Positions 49,958 to 59,001 are shown, counted from the first letter of the stretch. The stretch is 64,000 bases of DNA from Anaerococcus murdochii (GCF_019957155.1 NZ_JAIPME010000002.1:1240001-1304000), one strand, 5' to 3'. Numbers and translations are program-made. The notes: generated from the sequence alone by a model not told the origin.

Positions 49958-50746
49958 GTGAGTAAAAAAAAGAATGCTGAGAATAGCAAAAAGCTGCTAT
50001 CATCATTGACATTAATAATTATATTGGGGGCTTGGTATGTATCTACTGATTTGCTTGAATTGGTTTCCCCTAAGATGTTGCCAAGCCCAACCACTGTCAT
50101 TAATACATTCGCATATAAGATTAAAGGAGGAACTGTTCCTGATGGTTCTTCACTAGCAACACATATAATGTCAAGTTTGAAAATTGCTTTAGGCGGTTTT
50201 TGCGCTGGTTCAATAATTGGTGTTCCAATGGGAATAGGAATGGCGTGGAACGATAAGTTAAATAAATTTGTAAAACCACTGTTTGACCTATTAAGACCAA
50301 TACCAGCTTTAGCTTGGATACCACTAATGATTTTATGGTTAGGAATAGGCTATTCTTCAAAAGTGGGAATTGTATTTTTTGCATCAGTAATAGCTGCAAC
50401 ACTTAATTCATATGCCGGGATAATGAGAACTAAAGATGTTCATATATGGGTAGCTCAAACCTTTGGAGCAAGCCGAAAACAATTATTATTCAAAGTCGCA
50501 ATTCCAACAGCTATGCCAATGATTTTTACGGGATTAAGACTAGCACTTGGATCATCTTGGGTTGCTCTTGTTGCTGCTGAATTAGTAGCAGCAACAAGTG
50601 GTTTGGGATATATGATACAAATGGGAAGAATGGTCGGTAGAACTGATATTATATTTGTAGGAATGATTACTATAGGTTTGATAGGATTACTGTTATCAAA
50701 AGGCTTAGAAACATTACAAAAAAAATACGTTAAGGGAGATATATAG
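49958..50746 (+). CDS. ABC transporter permease, NitT/TauT type (1)
   Basis: 262 aa membrane protein with six probable helices, starting at GTG 49958 behind GGAGGG. The coupling loop WVAQTFGASRKQLLFKVAIP carries the EAA-Gly pattern and IPALAWIPLMILWLGIG is typical of SsuC/TauC permeases. The next gene encodes a second, clearly different permease, so the channel is probably a heterodimer, which is unusual for this family where one permease gene normally suffices. Confidence 0.88.
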   Translation: MSKKKNAENSKKLLSSLTLIIILGAWYVSTDLLELVSPKMLPSPTTVINTFAYKIKGGTVPDGSSLATHIMSSLKIALGGFCAGSIIGVPMGIGMAWNDKLNKFVKPLFDLLRPIPALAWIPLMILWLGIGYSSKVGIVFFASVIAATLNSYAGIMRTKDVHIWVAQTFGASRKQLLFKVAIPTAMPMIFTGLRLALGSSWVALVAAELVAATSGLGYMIQMGRMVGRTDIIFVGMITIGLIGLLLSKGLETLQKKYVKGDI

Positions 50747-50747
50747 T

Positions 50748-51521
50748 ATGTTGAGTAATAGAAAAAACAAACCTATTTATAGTATTATAGCAATAATGTT
50801 GTTTTTGGGCATATGGCAAATATCTAGTATGCTTGTTGCAAATGATTTGTTTTTACCTTCTGCTATAGATGTAGCTACAAGTTTCATTAAATCGTTTGTT
50901 AGCCCTATCGGTAGAGAAACTATGCCAATTCATATTATAAGTAGTTTATATAGGGTTTTGGTAGGGTTTTCTTTATCATTATTAGTTGGAATTTTACTGG
51001 GTGTAGGAATGGGATTTTCAAAGACAATTGAATCTATTTTTTACCCAATATTCGAATTTATAAGACCTATACCTCCTTTAGCTTGGATACCTATGTCTAT
51101 AATATGGTTCGGATTATCTGACATGAGCAAGTTTTTTATCATATTCTTAGGAAGTTTTTCATTTGTCACACTTAATACTTATGAGGGAACTAAAAATGTA
51201 GATAAGGAATTAATTGGTGCAGCATTAATGCTTGGTGCATCAAAAACTCAAGTTTTCTTTAAAGTTGTATTACCTGCGTCTGTACCAGATATATTTGCTG
51301 GAATACAGATTGGTGTAACATCTGCGTGGTCGTCAGTAGTTGGTGCTGAGATGGTTAGATCAGATAATGGTGTTGGATGGATTATAGTTAGAGGTATGAA
51401 TAAGGGTGATACAATTCAAATTATGGTAGGAATGTTAGCTATAGGTTTAGTTGGATTCTTACTTGTTCAGTTAACTTCATTTATTGAGAGGAGACTTCTT
51501 GTATGGAACAACAAAAACTAG
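50748..51521 (+). CDS. ABC transporter permease, NitT/TauT type (2)
   Basis: 257 aa, six probable helices, coupling loop AALMLGASKTQVFFKVVLP and the IPPLAWIPMSIIWFGLS signature. Starts one base after the first permease gene. Its last 19 bases overlap the first ATPase gene, whose ribosome site GAGGAG lies inside. Together the two permeases would form the pore. Confidence 0.88.
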   Translation: MLSNRKNKPIYSIIAIMLFLGIWQISSMLVANDLFLPSAIDVATSFIKSFVSPIGRETMPIHIISSLYRVLVGFSLSLLVGILLGVGMGFSKTIESIFYPIFEFIRPIPPLAWIPMSIIWFGLSDMSKFFIIFLGSFSFVTLNTYEGTKNVDKELIGAALMLGASKTQVFFKVVLPASVPDIFAGIQIGVTSAWSSVVGAEMVRSDNGVGWIIVRGMNKGDTIQIMVGMLAIGLVGFLLVQLTSFIERRLLVWNNKN

Positions 51522-52279
51522 GTAAAAAAGTATTATCAATAAAAAATCTATCTAAAACTTATGTAAGTAAGGGCGGTAGAACCAGAAATCACGTACTTGA
51601 TAATATCTCATTTGATGTTTATGAAAATGAATTTTTGGTGATTTTTGGTCCGGGACAAAATGGAAAAACGACATTATTGAAATGCTTAGCAGGACTTGAA
51701 GAAAAAAGTGAAGGAGAAATAAGGTTTAAAGATACCGAAGTGGTAGGACCAAACCCTGCCTTAGGTTTTGTGTATCAGTCTATAGCTTTATTTCCTTGGT
51801 TAACTGTTAAAGATAATGTTGAATTTGGCCCAAAGGTTCGAGGCGTAAAAGCGGAAGAAATACCTATTACATCACAGAAGTATATAGACTTAGTTGGATT
51901 AAGTGGATTTGAAAATAGATATCCTTCTCAGCTTTCTGGTGGTATGAAACAAAGAGTGGGTATAGCTAGAGCCTATGCCAATAATCCTGAGATTTTATTC
52001 ATGGATGAACCTTTTAGTGCTCTTGATGCACAAACAAGGTATTTAATGAGTGATGAACTACAAAAAATTTGGCAGAAAGAAAAAAGAACAGTAGTTTTTG
52101 TTACTAATAATATAGAAGAGGCAATTTTCTTGGCTGATAGGATAATATTACTTTCTAATTCTCCAGCTAAAATAAAAAAGGAATATAAGATAAATTTACC
52201 ACATCCTAGGGATTATGTTGATGAAGAATTTCTTAGGTTAAGGGAAGAAATTACTCACAACATGGATAAAGTATTGTAG
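51503..52279 (+). CDS. ABC transporter ATPase, NitT/TauT type (1), switch His replaced by Asn
   Basis: 258 aa. Walker A GPGQNGKTTLLK near residue 52, signature LSGGMKQRVGIARAY near 143, Walker B ILFMDEPFSALD near 165. The H-loop reads FVTNNIEEA, with Asn (codon 52106-52108) where the switch His normally stands. So this subunit has a good signature but a defective switch residue. Its partner ATPase at 52288 shows the opposite pattern. The Walker B Glu is present. Confidence 0.88.
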   Translation: MEQQKLGKKVLSIKNLSKTYVSKGGRTRNHVLDNISFDVYENEFLVIFGPGQNGKTTLLKCLAGLEEKSEGEIRFKDTEVVGPNPALGFVYQSIALFPWLTVKDNVEFGPKVRGVKAEEIPITSQKYIDLVGLSGFENRYPSQLSGGMKQRVGIARAYANNPEILFMDEPFSALDAQTRYLMSDELQKIWQKEKRTVVFVTNNIEEAIFLADRIILLSNSPAKIKKEYKINLPHPRDYVDEEFLRLREEITHNMDKVL

Positions 52280-52287
52280 GTGATAGT

Positions 52288-53031
52288 ATGAGTGATAATG
52301 TATTGATAACAGTAGAAAATTTAACAAAGAGCTTTGGAGATTTACTTGTTTTAAATGATATATCTTTTAAAGTTTTCGATGGCGAATTCTTATGTATAGT
52401 TGGACCAACGGGTTGTGGGAAAACAACTTTTCTTAATACTTTGGTAAATCTTTATCCAGCCACTAAAGGCGAGATTCTTTTAAAAGGTAAGCCTGTAGAT
52501 TTAAGAAAAAATAGTATAGCATATATTTTTCAGGATAATTCAACTATGCCATGGTTAACTGTTGAGGAAAATGTTAGATTTGGTTTGGATATTAAAGGTA
52601 TAAATAAGAACGAAGCTACAGAAAGAGTAAATAGATACCTAAAAATGGTAGGTTTAGAAGAATATAAGAATTATTATCCTCGTCAATTATCTGCGAGTAT
52701 GATTCAAAGAGTAAGTATAGCTAGGGCCTTTGTAACTGAACCAGAAATTTTGTTGATGGATGAACCGTATGGTCAACTTGATATTGAATTAAGGATGACT
52801 CTAGAAGATGAATTATTAAAAATACAAAAGGAAACCGGAACAACAGTTATATTTATTACACATAATATAGAAGAAGCTGTTTATTTAGGTGATAGGATTA
52901 TGATTTTAACGAATAAACCGACTAGTGTAAGAGAAGTTGTAGATGTTCACATACCACACCCTAGAAATATAGCGGATAAAAAGTTTGTAGAGTATAGAAA
53001 TAAAGTTACAGAATTAATAAAATGGTGGTAG
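52288..53031 (+). CDS. ABC transporter ATPase, NitT/TauT type (2), degenerate signature
   Basis: 247 aa. Walker A GPTGCGKTTFLNTL near residue 37, Walker B ILLMDEPYGQLD and an intact switch His in FITHNIEEA. The signature motif reads LSASMIQRVS (52687 onward) where LSGGM/Q is expected, so both glycines that contact ATP are gone. With ATPase 1 it would form a dimer having one standard site and one degenerate site. It starts nine bases after ATPase 1. Confidence 0.88.
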   Translation: MSDNVLITVENLTKSFGDLLVLNDISFKVFDGEFLCIVGPTGCGKTTFLNTLVNLYPATKGEILLKGKPVDLRKNSIAYIFQDNSTMPWLTVEENVRFGLDIKGINKNEATERVNRYLKMVGLEEYKNYYPRQLSASMIQRVSIARAFVTEPEILLMDEPYGQLDIELRMTLEDELLKIQKETGTTVIFITHNIEEAVYLGDRIMILTNKPTSVREVVDVHIPHPRNIADKKFVEYRNKVTELIKWW

Positions 53032-53032
53032 T

Positions 53033-54472
53033 ATGAAGGATAATTTAGGTAAAAATATTATTTTAATATTATCAGATGATCAAGGATACTGGTCTTTAGG
53101 ATGTTATGGGAACAAAGAAATCATCAGCCCTAACATAGATTCTTTAGCTAAAAACGGTGTTTTATTTAAAGATTTTTATTGTGTTTCACCTGTATGCTCA
53201 CCAGCTAGGGCCAGTATATTAACAGGGAAAATACCATCTGCTCACGGAGTTCACGATTGGATTGAAGATGGAACGGATGAAAGAAAAACTGTTGAATACA
53301 TGAGTGGTATATCTAGTTATGTAAAAATACTATCTGCTAATGGGTATAATTGTGGGCTTTCAGGTAAATGGCATCTGGGAAATAGTGCGACTCCTCAAAT
53401 GGGATTTAAACATTGGTTCGCACACCAATCCGGAGGGGGTCCATACTATGGAGCACCAATGTATAGAGATGGTAAATTATATCATGAGGAAAAATATATT
53501 ACCGATGTAATTACAGATGATGCGATTGATTTTATTGAAGATAATGTAAACAATAAATTTTATCTACATGTTGGGTATACTGCTCCACACGCTCCTTGGT
53601 TAAATAATCACCCAGAAGAATATACAAATTTATATAAAGATTGTAAATTCGAAAGTGTGCCGGATCTTAATTATGAAAATTATAACAGAAATAGTGTTTA
53701 TCTAACTAAAGAAGTGTTGAAGGATGTAAGAGCTAATCTTATAGGGTATTATTCTGCAGTCACAGCGATGGATTATAATATTGGAAGGATAATAGATAAG
53801 CTGAAAGAAAATAACTTGTTAGAAGATACAATTGTAATATTTAGTAGTGATAATGGATTTAGCTGCGGGCACAATGGCTTTTGGGGTAAAGGAAATGCTA
53901 CATTTCCTTTAAATTTATATGAAGAGAGTGTAAAAGTACCTTTTATAATAGCTCATGGCGGTATGGAAAAAAATAAAGTTGTCAACCAACCAGCTTCAGC
54001 ATATGACATTAGACAAACAATATTAGAATTAGCGAACGTTGAAGATGAAAAAATTGACAAGTTACCAGGAAAATCAATTATTCCTATTATTAGAGGCTGC
54101 AAAAATAATGATCCAATTGTTGTTTTTGATGAGTACGGACCTAATAGGATGATTAGATATAATGATTATAAGTTGATAAAATGCTATCCTTATGGTGATA
54201 ATAAATTGTTTGATTTAAAAAAAGATCCTAGTGAAAATAATAATTTATATAACAATGATGAATATGAAAATATTAGAGACATTATGACTGTATTACTTGA
54301 AGATTGGTTTCAAAAAAATTCTGAGTGTTGGAAGAATGGTAATGTATTAAATGTATATGGCTCAGGACAAATTGGTAAATTAGAAAAAAATAAGAATAAT
54401 GGAAGTAACTTCCTACTTGACGATTATATAAAAGATACTGAATATTATAGAAATATGAAAGATGTTGATTAA
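53033..54472 (+). CDS. cytoplasmic sulfatase, Cys-type (formylglycine-dependent)
   Basis: 479 aa type I sulfatase. The modification motif CSPARASILTGK has its Cys at residue 55, to be converted to formylglycine. Metal and sulfate-site pieces are ILSDDQGYWS at the N-terminus, GKWHLG near 112, YTAPHAPW near 182 and FSSDNGF near 280, with a C-terminal MIRYNDYKLIKCYP as in glycan sulfatases. There is no signal peptide, so it acts inside the cell on imported substrate. It begins two bases after the ATPase gene; the maturase is at 55668. Confidence 0.92.
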   Translation: MKDNLGKNIILILSDDQGYWSLGCYGNKEIISPNIDSLAKNGVLFKDFYCVSPVCSPARASILTGKIPSAHGVHDWIEDGTDERKTVEYMSGISSYVKILSANGYNCGLSGKWHLGNSATPQMGFKHWFAHQSGGGPYYGAPMYRDGKLYHEEKYITDVITDDAIDFIEDNVNNKFYLHVGYTAPHAPWLNNHPEEYTNLYKDCKFESVPDLNYENYNRNSVYLTKEVLKDVRANLIGYYSAVTAMDYNIGRIIDKLKENNLLEDTIVIFSSDNGFSCGHNGFWGKGNATFPLNLYEESVKVPFIIAHGGMEKNKVVNQPASAYDIRQTILELANVEDEKIDKLPGKSIIPIIRGCKNNDPIVVFDEYGPNRMIRYNDYKLIKCYPYGDNKLFDLKKDPSENNNLYNNDEYENIRDIMTVLLEDWFQKNSECWKNGNVLNVYGSGQIGKLEKNKNNGSNFLLDDYIKDTEYYRNMKDVD

Positions 54473-54549
54473 TAGGTCACTTATTCTAATGAATTTATTA
54501 TCATAAAAATATAAATATTGAAAGATAATTAGAATTTACGGTGTAAATT

Positions 54550-55107
54550 ATGAAAAACAAATTATGGCAAATCTTTAAATCAACCCTATACCTATCAGCC
54601 TTCACCTTTGGCGGAGGCTATGTGATATTAACCCTGATGAAAGACACCTTTGTAGACAAACTAAAATGGATAGACAAAGACCAAATGCTAGACATGACAG
54701 CCATAGCCCAATCGGCACCAGGGGCTGTAGCAATAAACGCATCAATAGTAGTAGGCTACGAAATAGCAGGAATACCCGGCATGTTTGTAGCAATCCTAGG
54801 CACAGCCATCCCACCCCTTGTAATTATTTCTATAATTTCAATGTTCTACGAAGCCTTCATAGCAAACCACTATATAGCAAGCTTCCTAAAAGGCATGCAA
54901 GCTGCCATAGCCGCCCTAATATTTAAAGTATCCTACGACATGGGCAAAGACCTACTCAAAGATAAGTCGAAAATTGTGTCAGTAATAATGATCTTATCCT
55001 TCATCCTAGGATACTTCCTCAAACTAAACATAGTATATATAATAGGCGGCCTAATCCTACTAGGCCTAGTAAACTCACTAATAAAAAGGAAAAGCCATGC
55101 TAATTAA
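54550..55107 (+). CDS. CHR family chromate/sulfate transporter, N-terminal half protein
   Basis: 185 aa membrane protein of the short-chain CHR family: STLYLSAFTFGGGYVIL, then AQSAPGAVAINASIVVGYE, with about five helices. Short CHR proteins work as pairs, and the second half overlaps it by 11 bases. CHR proteins move chromate, a sulfate analogue; next to an intracellular sulfatase, sulfate export is a reasonable inference. Codons here are rich in CTA and C-ending forms, unlike the TTA-rich genes on both sides. Confidence 0.88.
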   Translation: MKNKLWQIFKSTLYLSAFTFGGGYVILTLMKDTFVDKLKWIDKDQMLDMTAIAQSAPGAVAINASIVVGYEIAGIPGMFVAILGTAIPPLVIISIISMFYEAFIANHYIASFLKGMQAAIAALIFKVSYDMGKDLLKDKSKIVSVIMILSFILGYFLKLNIVYIIGGLILLGLVNSLIKRKSHAN

Positions 55108-55645
55108 ATTATTTATAAGCTTTTTTAAAATCGGACTCTTCTCCTTCGGCGGAGGCTACGCAGCCCTCGCCCTAATCCAACAAGAAGTAGTCGTAGAAAA
55201 CGGCTGGCTAGCAGTAGGCGAATTTAACGACCTAATCACAATCAGCCAAATGACCCCAGGGCCAATCGCCCTAAACTCAGCCACCTTCGTAGGCCAAAGA
55301 GTAGCAGGCTTTCCAGGAAGCCTAGCAGCTACAATCGGGTGTATAATCCCATCAGCCATCATAGTCGGCGCCCTATCATATTTTTATAAAAAATACAAAG
55401 ACCTGGACCTAATAACAGACATCCTAAAATTTTTAAGACCAGCCATAGTAATAATGATTCTAATAGCAGGCCTAGATATACTAAAAACTGCCCTATTTGA
55501 TGTAAATGCTATATCAATAGATAATCTCAATTTCATAATGTTGTGTTTATTTATTTTTTCATTATTAATAATGTTAAATAAGAAAGTAGACCCAATTAAA
55601 ATTATGATTTTAAATGGATTTATTTATTTATTTGTCAATTTATAA
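55097..55645 (+). CDS. CHR family chromate/sulfate transporter, second half protein
   Basis: 182 aa partner of the preceding gene, with FFKIGLFSFGGGYAALALIQ and ISQMTPGPIALNSATFVG. About five helices. Its first 130 codons share the C-rich codon style of the upstream half, but from about 55500 the style switches to TTA/ATT-rich like the surrounding island while the reading frame stays open, suggesting a recombination junction inside the gene. Confidence 0.87.
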   Translation: MLIKLFISFFKIGLFSFGGGYAALALIQQEVVVENGWLAVGEFNDLITISQMTPGPIALNSATFVGQRVAGFPGSLAATIGCIIPSAIIVGALSYFYKKYKDLDLITDILKFLRPAIVIMILIAGLDILKTALFDVNAISIDNLNFIMLCLFIFSLLIMLNKKVDPIKIMILNGFIYLFVNL

Positions 55646-55667
55646 ATCTTTATTTTAAGGAAATACC

Positions 55668-56801
55668 ATGGGAAAGTTATTTATAATGATAAAGCCAAAC
55701 TCGAACTTATGCAATATAGATTGTAGATACTGTTTCTATAGTAAGAACCATAACTGTATTGTAGATAGCAATCAGAAGTTTATGAAGAAGAAGGCGTGTG
55801 TAGCTTTAATTAAAAATATTATGTTTTCTTCAGAAGGTTATGATGAAATAGAATTTATTTTTCAGGGTGGTGAGCCATCTATTATTGGGTTAGAATTTTT
55901 TGAATTCTTTCTGGATACTGTTGATTTTTTTAATCTATCAAGTAAGAAAAATATTAGCTATAATTTTCAAACTAATGGCATAAATATTGATGAAAATTGG
56001 GCTTCATTCTTTAAAAATAATAACTTTTTAGTTGGTTTATCTTTGGATATGTTCAAAAATAATCATGACTTATATAGAATGCAAGGCAATAGAGGCACTT
56101 TCGATCATGTGATGAATACAAAAAAAATGTTTGACAATTTATGTGTTGATTATAATATATTGTCTGTAATAACAAAAAATCTATCTAAGAATCCACTCGA
56201 TGCATATGAATTTATAAAACATGAAGGAATATCATATATACAGTTTATACCATGTATTGATGATAATATAAATGATGATAATATAAAAATAAATCCAAGA
56301 GATTTTTTTAGTTTTTATAGTGAAATTTTTAAGTTATGGATAAATGATTTGAGAAATAATACGTTGGTCCATATAAAGCTGTTTGAAGATATTTACTACT
56401 TTATCAAAAACAAGTCCGTGGGATTTTGTGGACAAAATGGAACATGTGGGTTACAAATTGTTGTTGAGAGTGATTTAACTGTGTACCCATGCGACTTTTT
56501 TTGTTTTAAGAAATATCAATTGGGAAATTTATACGAAAATAGATTATCAGAAATAATTTTAAATGAAAAGCATTTACAATTTTTTAATGAAAATCCTCAT
56601 GAAAAAGAAAGGTTATATTGCAAAAAATACTGTTCTTTATATAGTAAATGTAAATTAGGATGTAAGAAATTGTTTGATAAAATGTATTTAGACGAAACAG
56701 GTTTCTGTGCATTTTCAAAAATATATAAATTAATCAGTGAGAACTATTATATTATTGATAGAGCCTATAATTTGTGTGACCAAGGAAAGATTGTTTTATA
56801 A
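55668..56801 (+). CDS. anaerobic sulfatase-maturating enzyme (radical SAM/SPASM)
   Basis: 377 aa. It oxidises the active-site Cys or Ser of sulfatases to formylglycine without oxygen. The radical SAM cluster motif is CNIDCRYC at residues 15-22, followed by EFIFQGGEPSIIGLEFF near 64 and FLVGLSLDMFKNNHDLYR near 122. The C-terminal SPASM part holds cysteines (FCGQNGTCG, YPCDFFCF, YCKKYCSLYSKCKLGCKK) for two auxiliary iron-sulfur clusters. It is the obvious partner of the Cys-type sulfatase at 53033. Codon use is AT-rich like the sulfatase genes. Confidence 0.92.
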   Translation: MGKLFIMIKPNSNLCNIDCRYCFYSKNHNCIVDSNQKFMKKKACVALIKNIMFSSEGYDEIEFIFQGGEPSIIGLEFFEFFLDTVDFFNLSSKKNISYNFQTNGINIDENWASFFKNNNFLVGLSLDMFKNNHDLYRMQGNRGTFDHVMNTKKMFDNLCVDYNILSVITKNLSKNPLDAYEFIKHEGISYIQFIPCIDDNINDDNIKINPRDFFSFYSEIFKLWINDLRNNTLVHIKLFEDIYYFIKNKSVGFCGQNGTCGLQIVVESDLTVYPCDFFCFKKYQLGNLYENRLSEIILNEKHLQFFNENPHEKERLYCKKYCSLYSKCKLGCKKLFDKMYLDETGFCAFSKIYKLISENYYIIDRAYNLCDQGKIVL

Positions 56802-56867
56802 TAAATTTGTATATTAAACGAAATATTATTATATAAATGTAATATTAGAAATTGGAGATAGGATGAT

Positions 56868-57797
56868 ATGAAAGAAATATTTTTAGGAGTAGATGGCGGA
56901 GGTACAAAAACATCGTATTTTCTGGAAAACGACGGGAAAAAATATGAAGTTATTGGTAAAACTCTCCATTTAAAACAAATATCTAGGGATGAATTTTTGA
57001 AGAGATTTAGTTTTGCGGTTGAATCTTTATGTGAAAAGGCTAAGATAGGTGTTGAAGACATCACATACAGTTTTATTGCATTGCCTGGATTTGGTCAATT
57101 CCTTGAAGATGAAGGTTTCATAATGGAAAACATTAGAAAAACCTTGAAGACAGATGATTTTAGTGTGGATAATGATTGTGTCAATGGATGGGCAGGAAGT
57201 TTAAATGCAAAACCTGGAATAAATTTAGTTTTGGGTACAGGTTCTATTGCATTTGGTATTGACGAAAAAGGTAATAAAATGAGTTGTGGTGGTTGGGGAT
57301 ATTTTGTAGGAGACGAAGGAAGTGGTTACTATATAGGTAAACAAATAATTAATATTTTCTCTAAAATGAGCGATGGTAGGTATGAAAAAACACTGATATA
57401 CGAGAAAGTTAAAGAATTAATGCAACTTAAAGATGACTATGATATTATTACGAAATCAGTAAATATGTCAAGGGATGAAGTTGCTAGTTTATCTGTGATA
57501 TTAGGAGATGCTATCAAATGCAATGATAAGTATGCAATGGAATTGCTTAATGACTTAACTGATGAAGCTAGTTTAATAATAAATACATTGGCTGATAAAA
57601 TGTATTTTGAAGATGTAATAAAAGTATCATATTCTGGTGGAGTATTTAAATTAGGAAATATATTGGTAAAATCAATTCAAGATAAATTAAATAAAAATAT
57701 AACAATAGTTTCGCCATTCGCTGGACCTAATGAAGGAGCTCTTATACTTGCAAAAAAAATTTATAAATATGGAGATAATGGTTACATAAGTTGTTAA
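56868..57797 (+). CDS. BadF/BadG-type ATPase family sugar kinase (N-acetylglucosamine kinase-like)
   Basis: 309 aa of the ASKHA fold. Phosphate-1 loop GVDGGGTKTSYFL at residue 7, ATP-site LVLGTGSIAFGID near 123, and GWGYFVGDEGSGYYIG near 145, all as in the NagK-like GlcNAc kinases. It likely phosphorylates GlcNAc or GalNAc released from glycosaminoglycan fragments before AgaS acts. It has its own GGAG ribosome site 67 bases after the maturase gene. Confidence 0.85.
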   Translation: MKEIFLGVDGGGTKTSYFLENDGKKYEVIGKTLHLKQISRDEFLKRFSFAVESLCEKAKIGVEDITYSFIALPGFGQFLEDEGFIMENIRKTLKTDDFSVDNDCVNGWAGSLNAKPGINLVLGTGSIAFGIDEKGNKMSCGGWGYFVGDEGSGYYIGKQIINIFSKMSDGRYEKTLIYEKVKELMQLKDDYDIITKSVNMSRDEVASLSVILGDAIKCNDKYAMELLNDLTDEASLIINTLADKMYFEDVIKVSYSGGVFKLGNILVKSIQDKLNKNITIVSPFAGPNEGALILAKKIYKYGDNGYISC

Positions 57798-57870
57798 TAT
57801 TTAAAGTGTGAAATATATTGTATTTTGAATAATTATAATGGTTATTTTATCGAAAAATTAGGAGGCTTTT

Positions 57871-59001
57871 ATGTTATTAGATGTAAATAAATTAGAAGAA
57901 AGAGATTTTAAGAATACTTATACTGAGATTTTTGCCCAAGCTGATACTTGGGAGGAAGTTTACGGACTTTATGAAGAAAGAAAGGCTGATATTGAAAAAT
58001 TCTTGGCTAATTTTGATAAGGATACCAAGGTTATTTTCACTGGGGCTGGTACAAGCGAATATGTAGGCAATATCGCCCAAGATTATTTAAAAACTCATGG
58101 AGATTTTGATTTTGAATCAATTGCTACAACAGATTTAGTTTCAGCTCCTTACCTACATTTCAAAAAAGATCAAAAGACTCTTTTGGTTTCTTTTGCAAGA
58201 AGCGGCAATTCTCCAGAAAGTTTAGCTGCAGTTAAGCTTGGCGAGCAAATCGTAGATGATTTTTACAACCTACCAATCACCTGTGCCCACGACGGTAAAC
58301 TTGCAGTAAACCTTAAAGATGACCCAAATTCTTATGTATTTTTAAACCCAGCAATCACCAATGACAAGGGCTTTGCAATGACAAATTCCTTCTCATCAAT
58401 GCTTTTAGCAAGCCTTTTGATTTTTGATACAAGCCTTGAAAACAAAAAAGACCTAGTAGAAAAATTAGCTAGCATTGCTAGAGAAACCTACGCTAGGGTA
58501 GAAGAAATTGAAAAATTAATTGACTTTGACTTTGACAGAGTTGCCTACCTTGGTTCAGGCCCACTTGGCAAACTTACTAAGGAAGCAAGACTTAAAATCC
58601 TAGAGCTAACAGCTGGTGAAGTTGTAACAATTTTTGATTCTTCTATGGGCTTTAGACACGGTCCAAAATCATTTATCAATGATAAGACTCTTGTAGTTTC
58701 CTTTGTATCAGGCAATGATTATACAAGACAATACGACCTAGACATCCTTGATGAAATCAAGGCTGACGGTATTGCTCCAAAAATTATCGCAGTTACAAAT
58801 GAAGATGTGGACAGAGACTACCAATTTATTTTGAAATCTGAAGGTGTCAGAGATGCTTATTTAGCAGTTGCTTATATAGTAATAGCCCAATTAATTTCTC
58901 TAATCACAAGCCTAAGAGTAGGCAATACTCCAGATAATCCAAGCAAATCTCACACTGTAAACAGGGTTGTAAAGGGCGTTACAATCCACGAATATAAATA
59001 A
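57871..59001 (+). CDS. agaS: AgaS-type SIS domain sugar isomerase/deaminase
   Basis: 376 aa with two SIS domains. FTGAGTSEYVGNIAQDYL near residue 50 and SFARSGNSPESLAAV near 105 mark the first; LGSGPLGKLTKEARLKILEL and SSMGFRHGPKSF mark the second. AgaS enzymes deaminate and isomerise galactosamine-6-phosphate to tagatose-6-phosphate, which points to GalNAc, the sugar of chondroitin and dermatan sulfate. AGGAGG precedes ATG 57871. Its stop overlaps the regulator gene by one base. Codon use returns to the resident type. Confidence 0.88.
   Translation: MLLDVNKLEERDFKNTYTEIFAQADTWEEVYGLYEERKADIEKFLANFDKDTKVIFTGAGTSEYVGNIAQDYLKTHGDFDFESIATTDLVSAPYLHFKKDQKTLLVSFARSGNSPESLAAVKLGEQIVDDFYNLPITCAHDGKLAVNLKDDPNSYVFLNPAITNDKGFAMTNSFSSMLLASLLIFDTSLENKKDLVEKLASIARETYARVEEIEKLIDFDFDRVAYLGSGPLGKLTKEARLKILELTAGEVVTIFDSSMGFRHGPKSFINDKTLVVSFVSGNDYTRQYDLDILDEIKADGIAPKIIAVTNEDVDRDYQFILKSEGVRDAYLAVAYIVIAQLISLITSLRVGNTPDNPSKSHTVNRVVKGVTIHEYK

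Larger units (their letters stand above)
48200..57870. other. putative acquired AT-rich island, interrupted by the CHR gene pair
   Basis: From the PTS IIA gene through the sulfatase (about 48.2-54.5 kb), and again from about 55.5 kb through the sugar kinase, genes use TTA for leucine and A/T-ending codons almost throughout. Flanking genes, and most of the CHR pair inside, prefer CTA/CTT and more C-ending codons. No integrase, transposase or terminal repeat was seen, so the mode of transfer is unknown. Boundaries are judged by eye. Confidence 0.45.
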
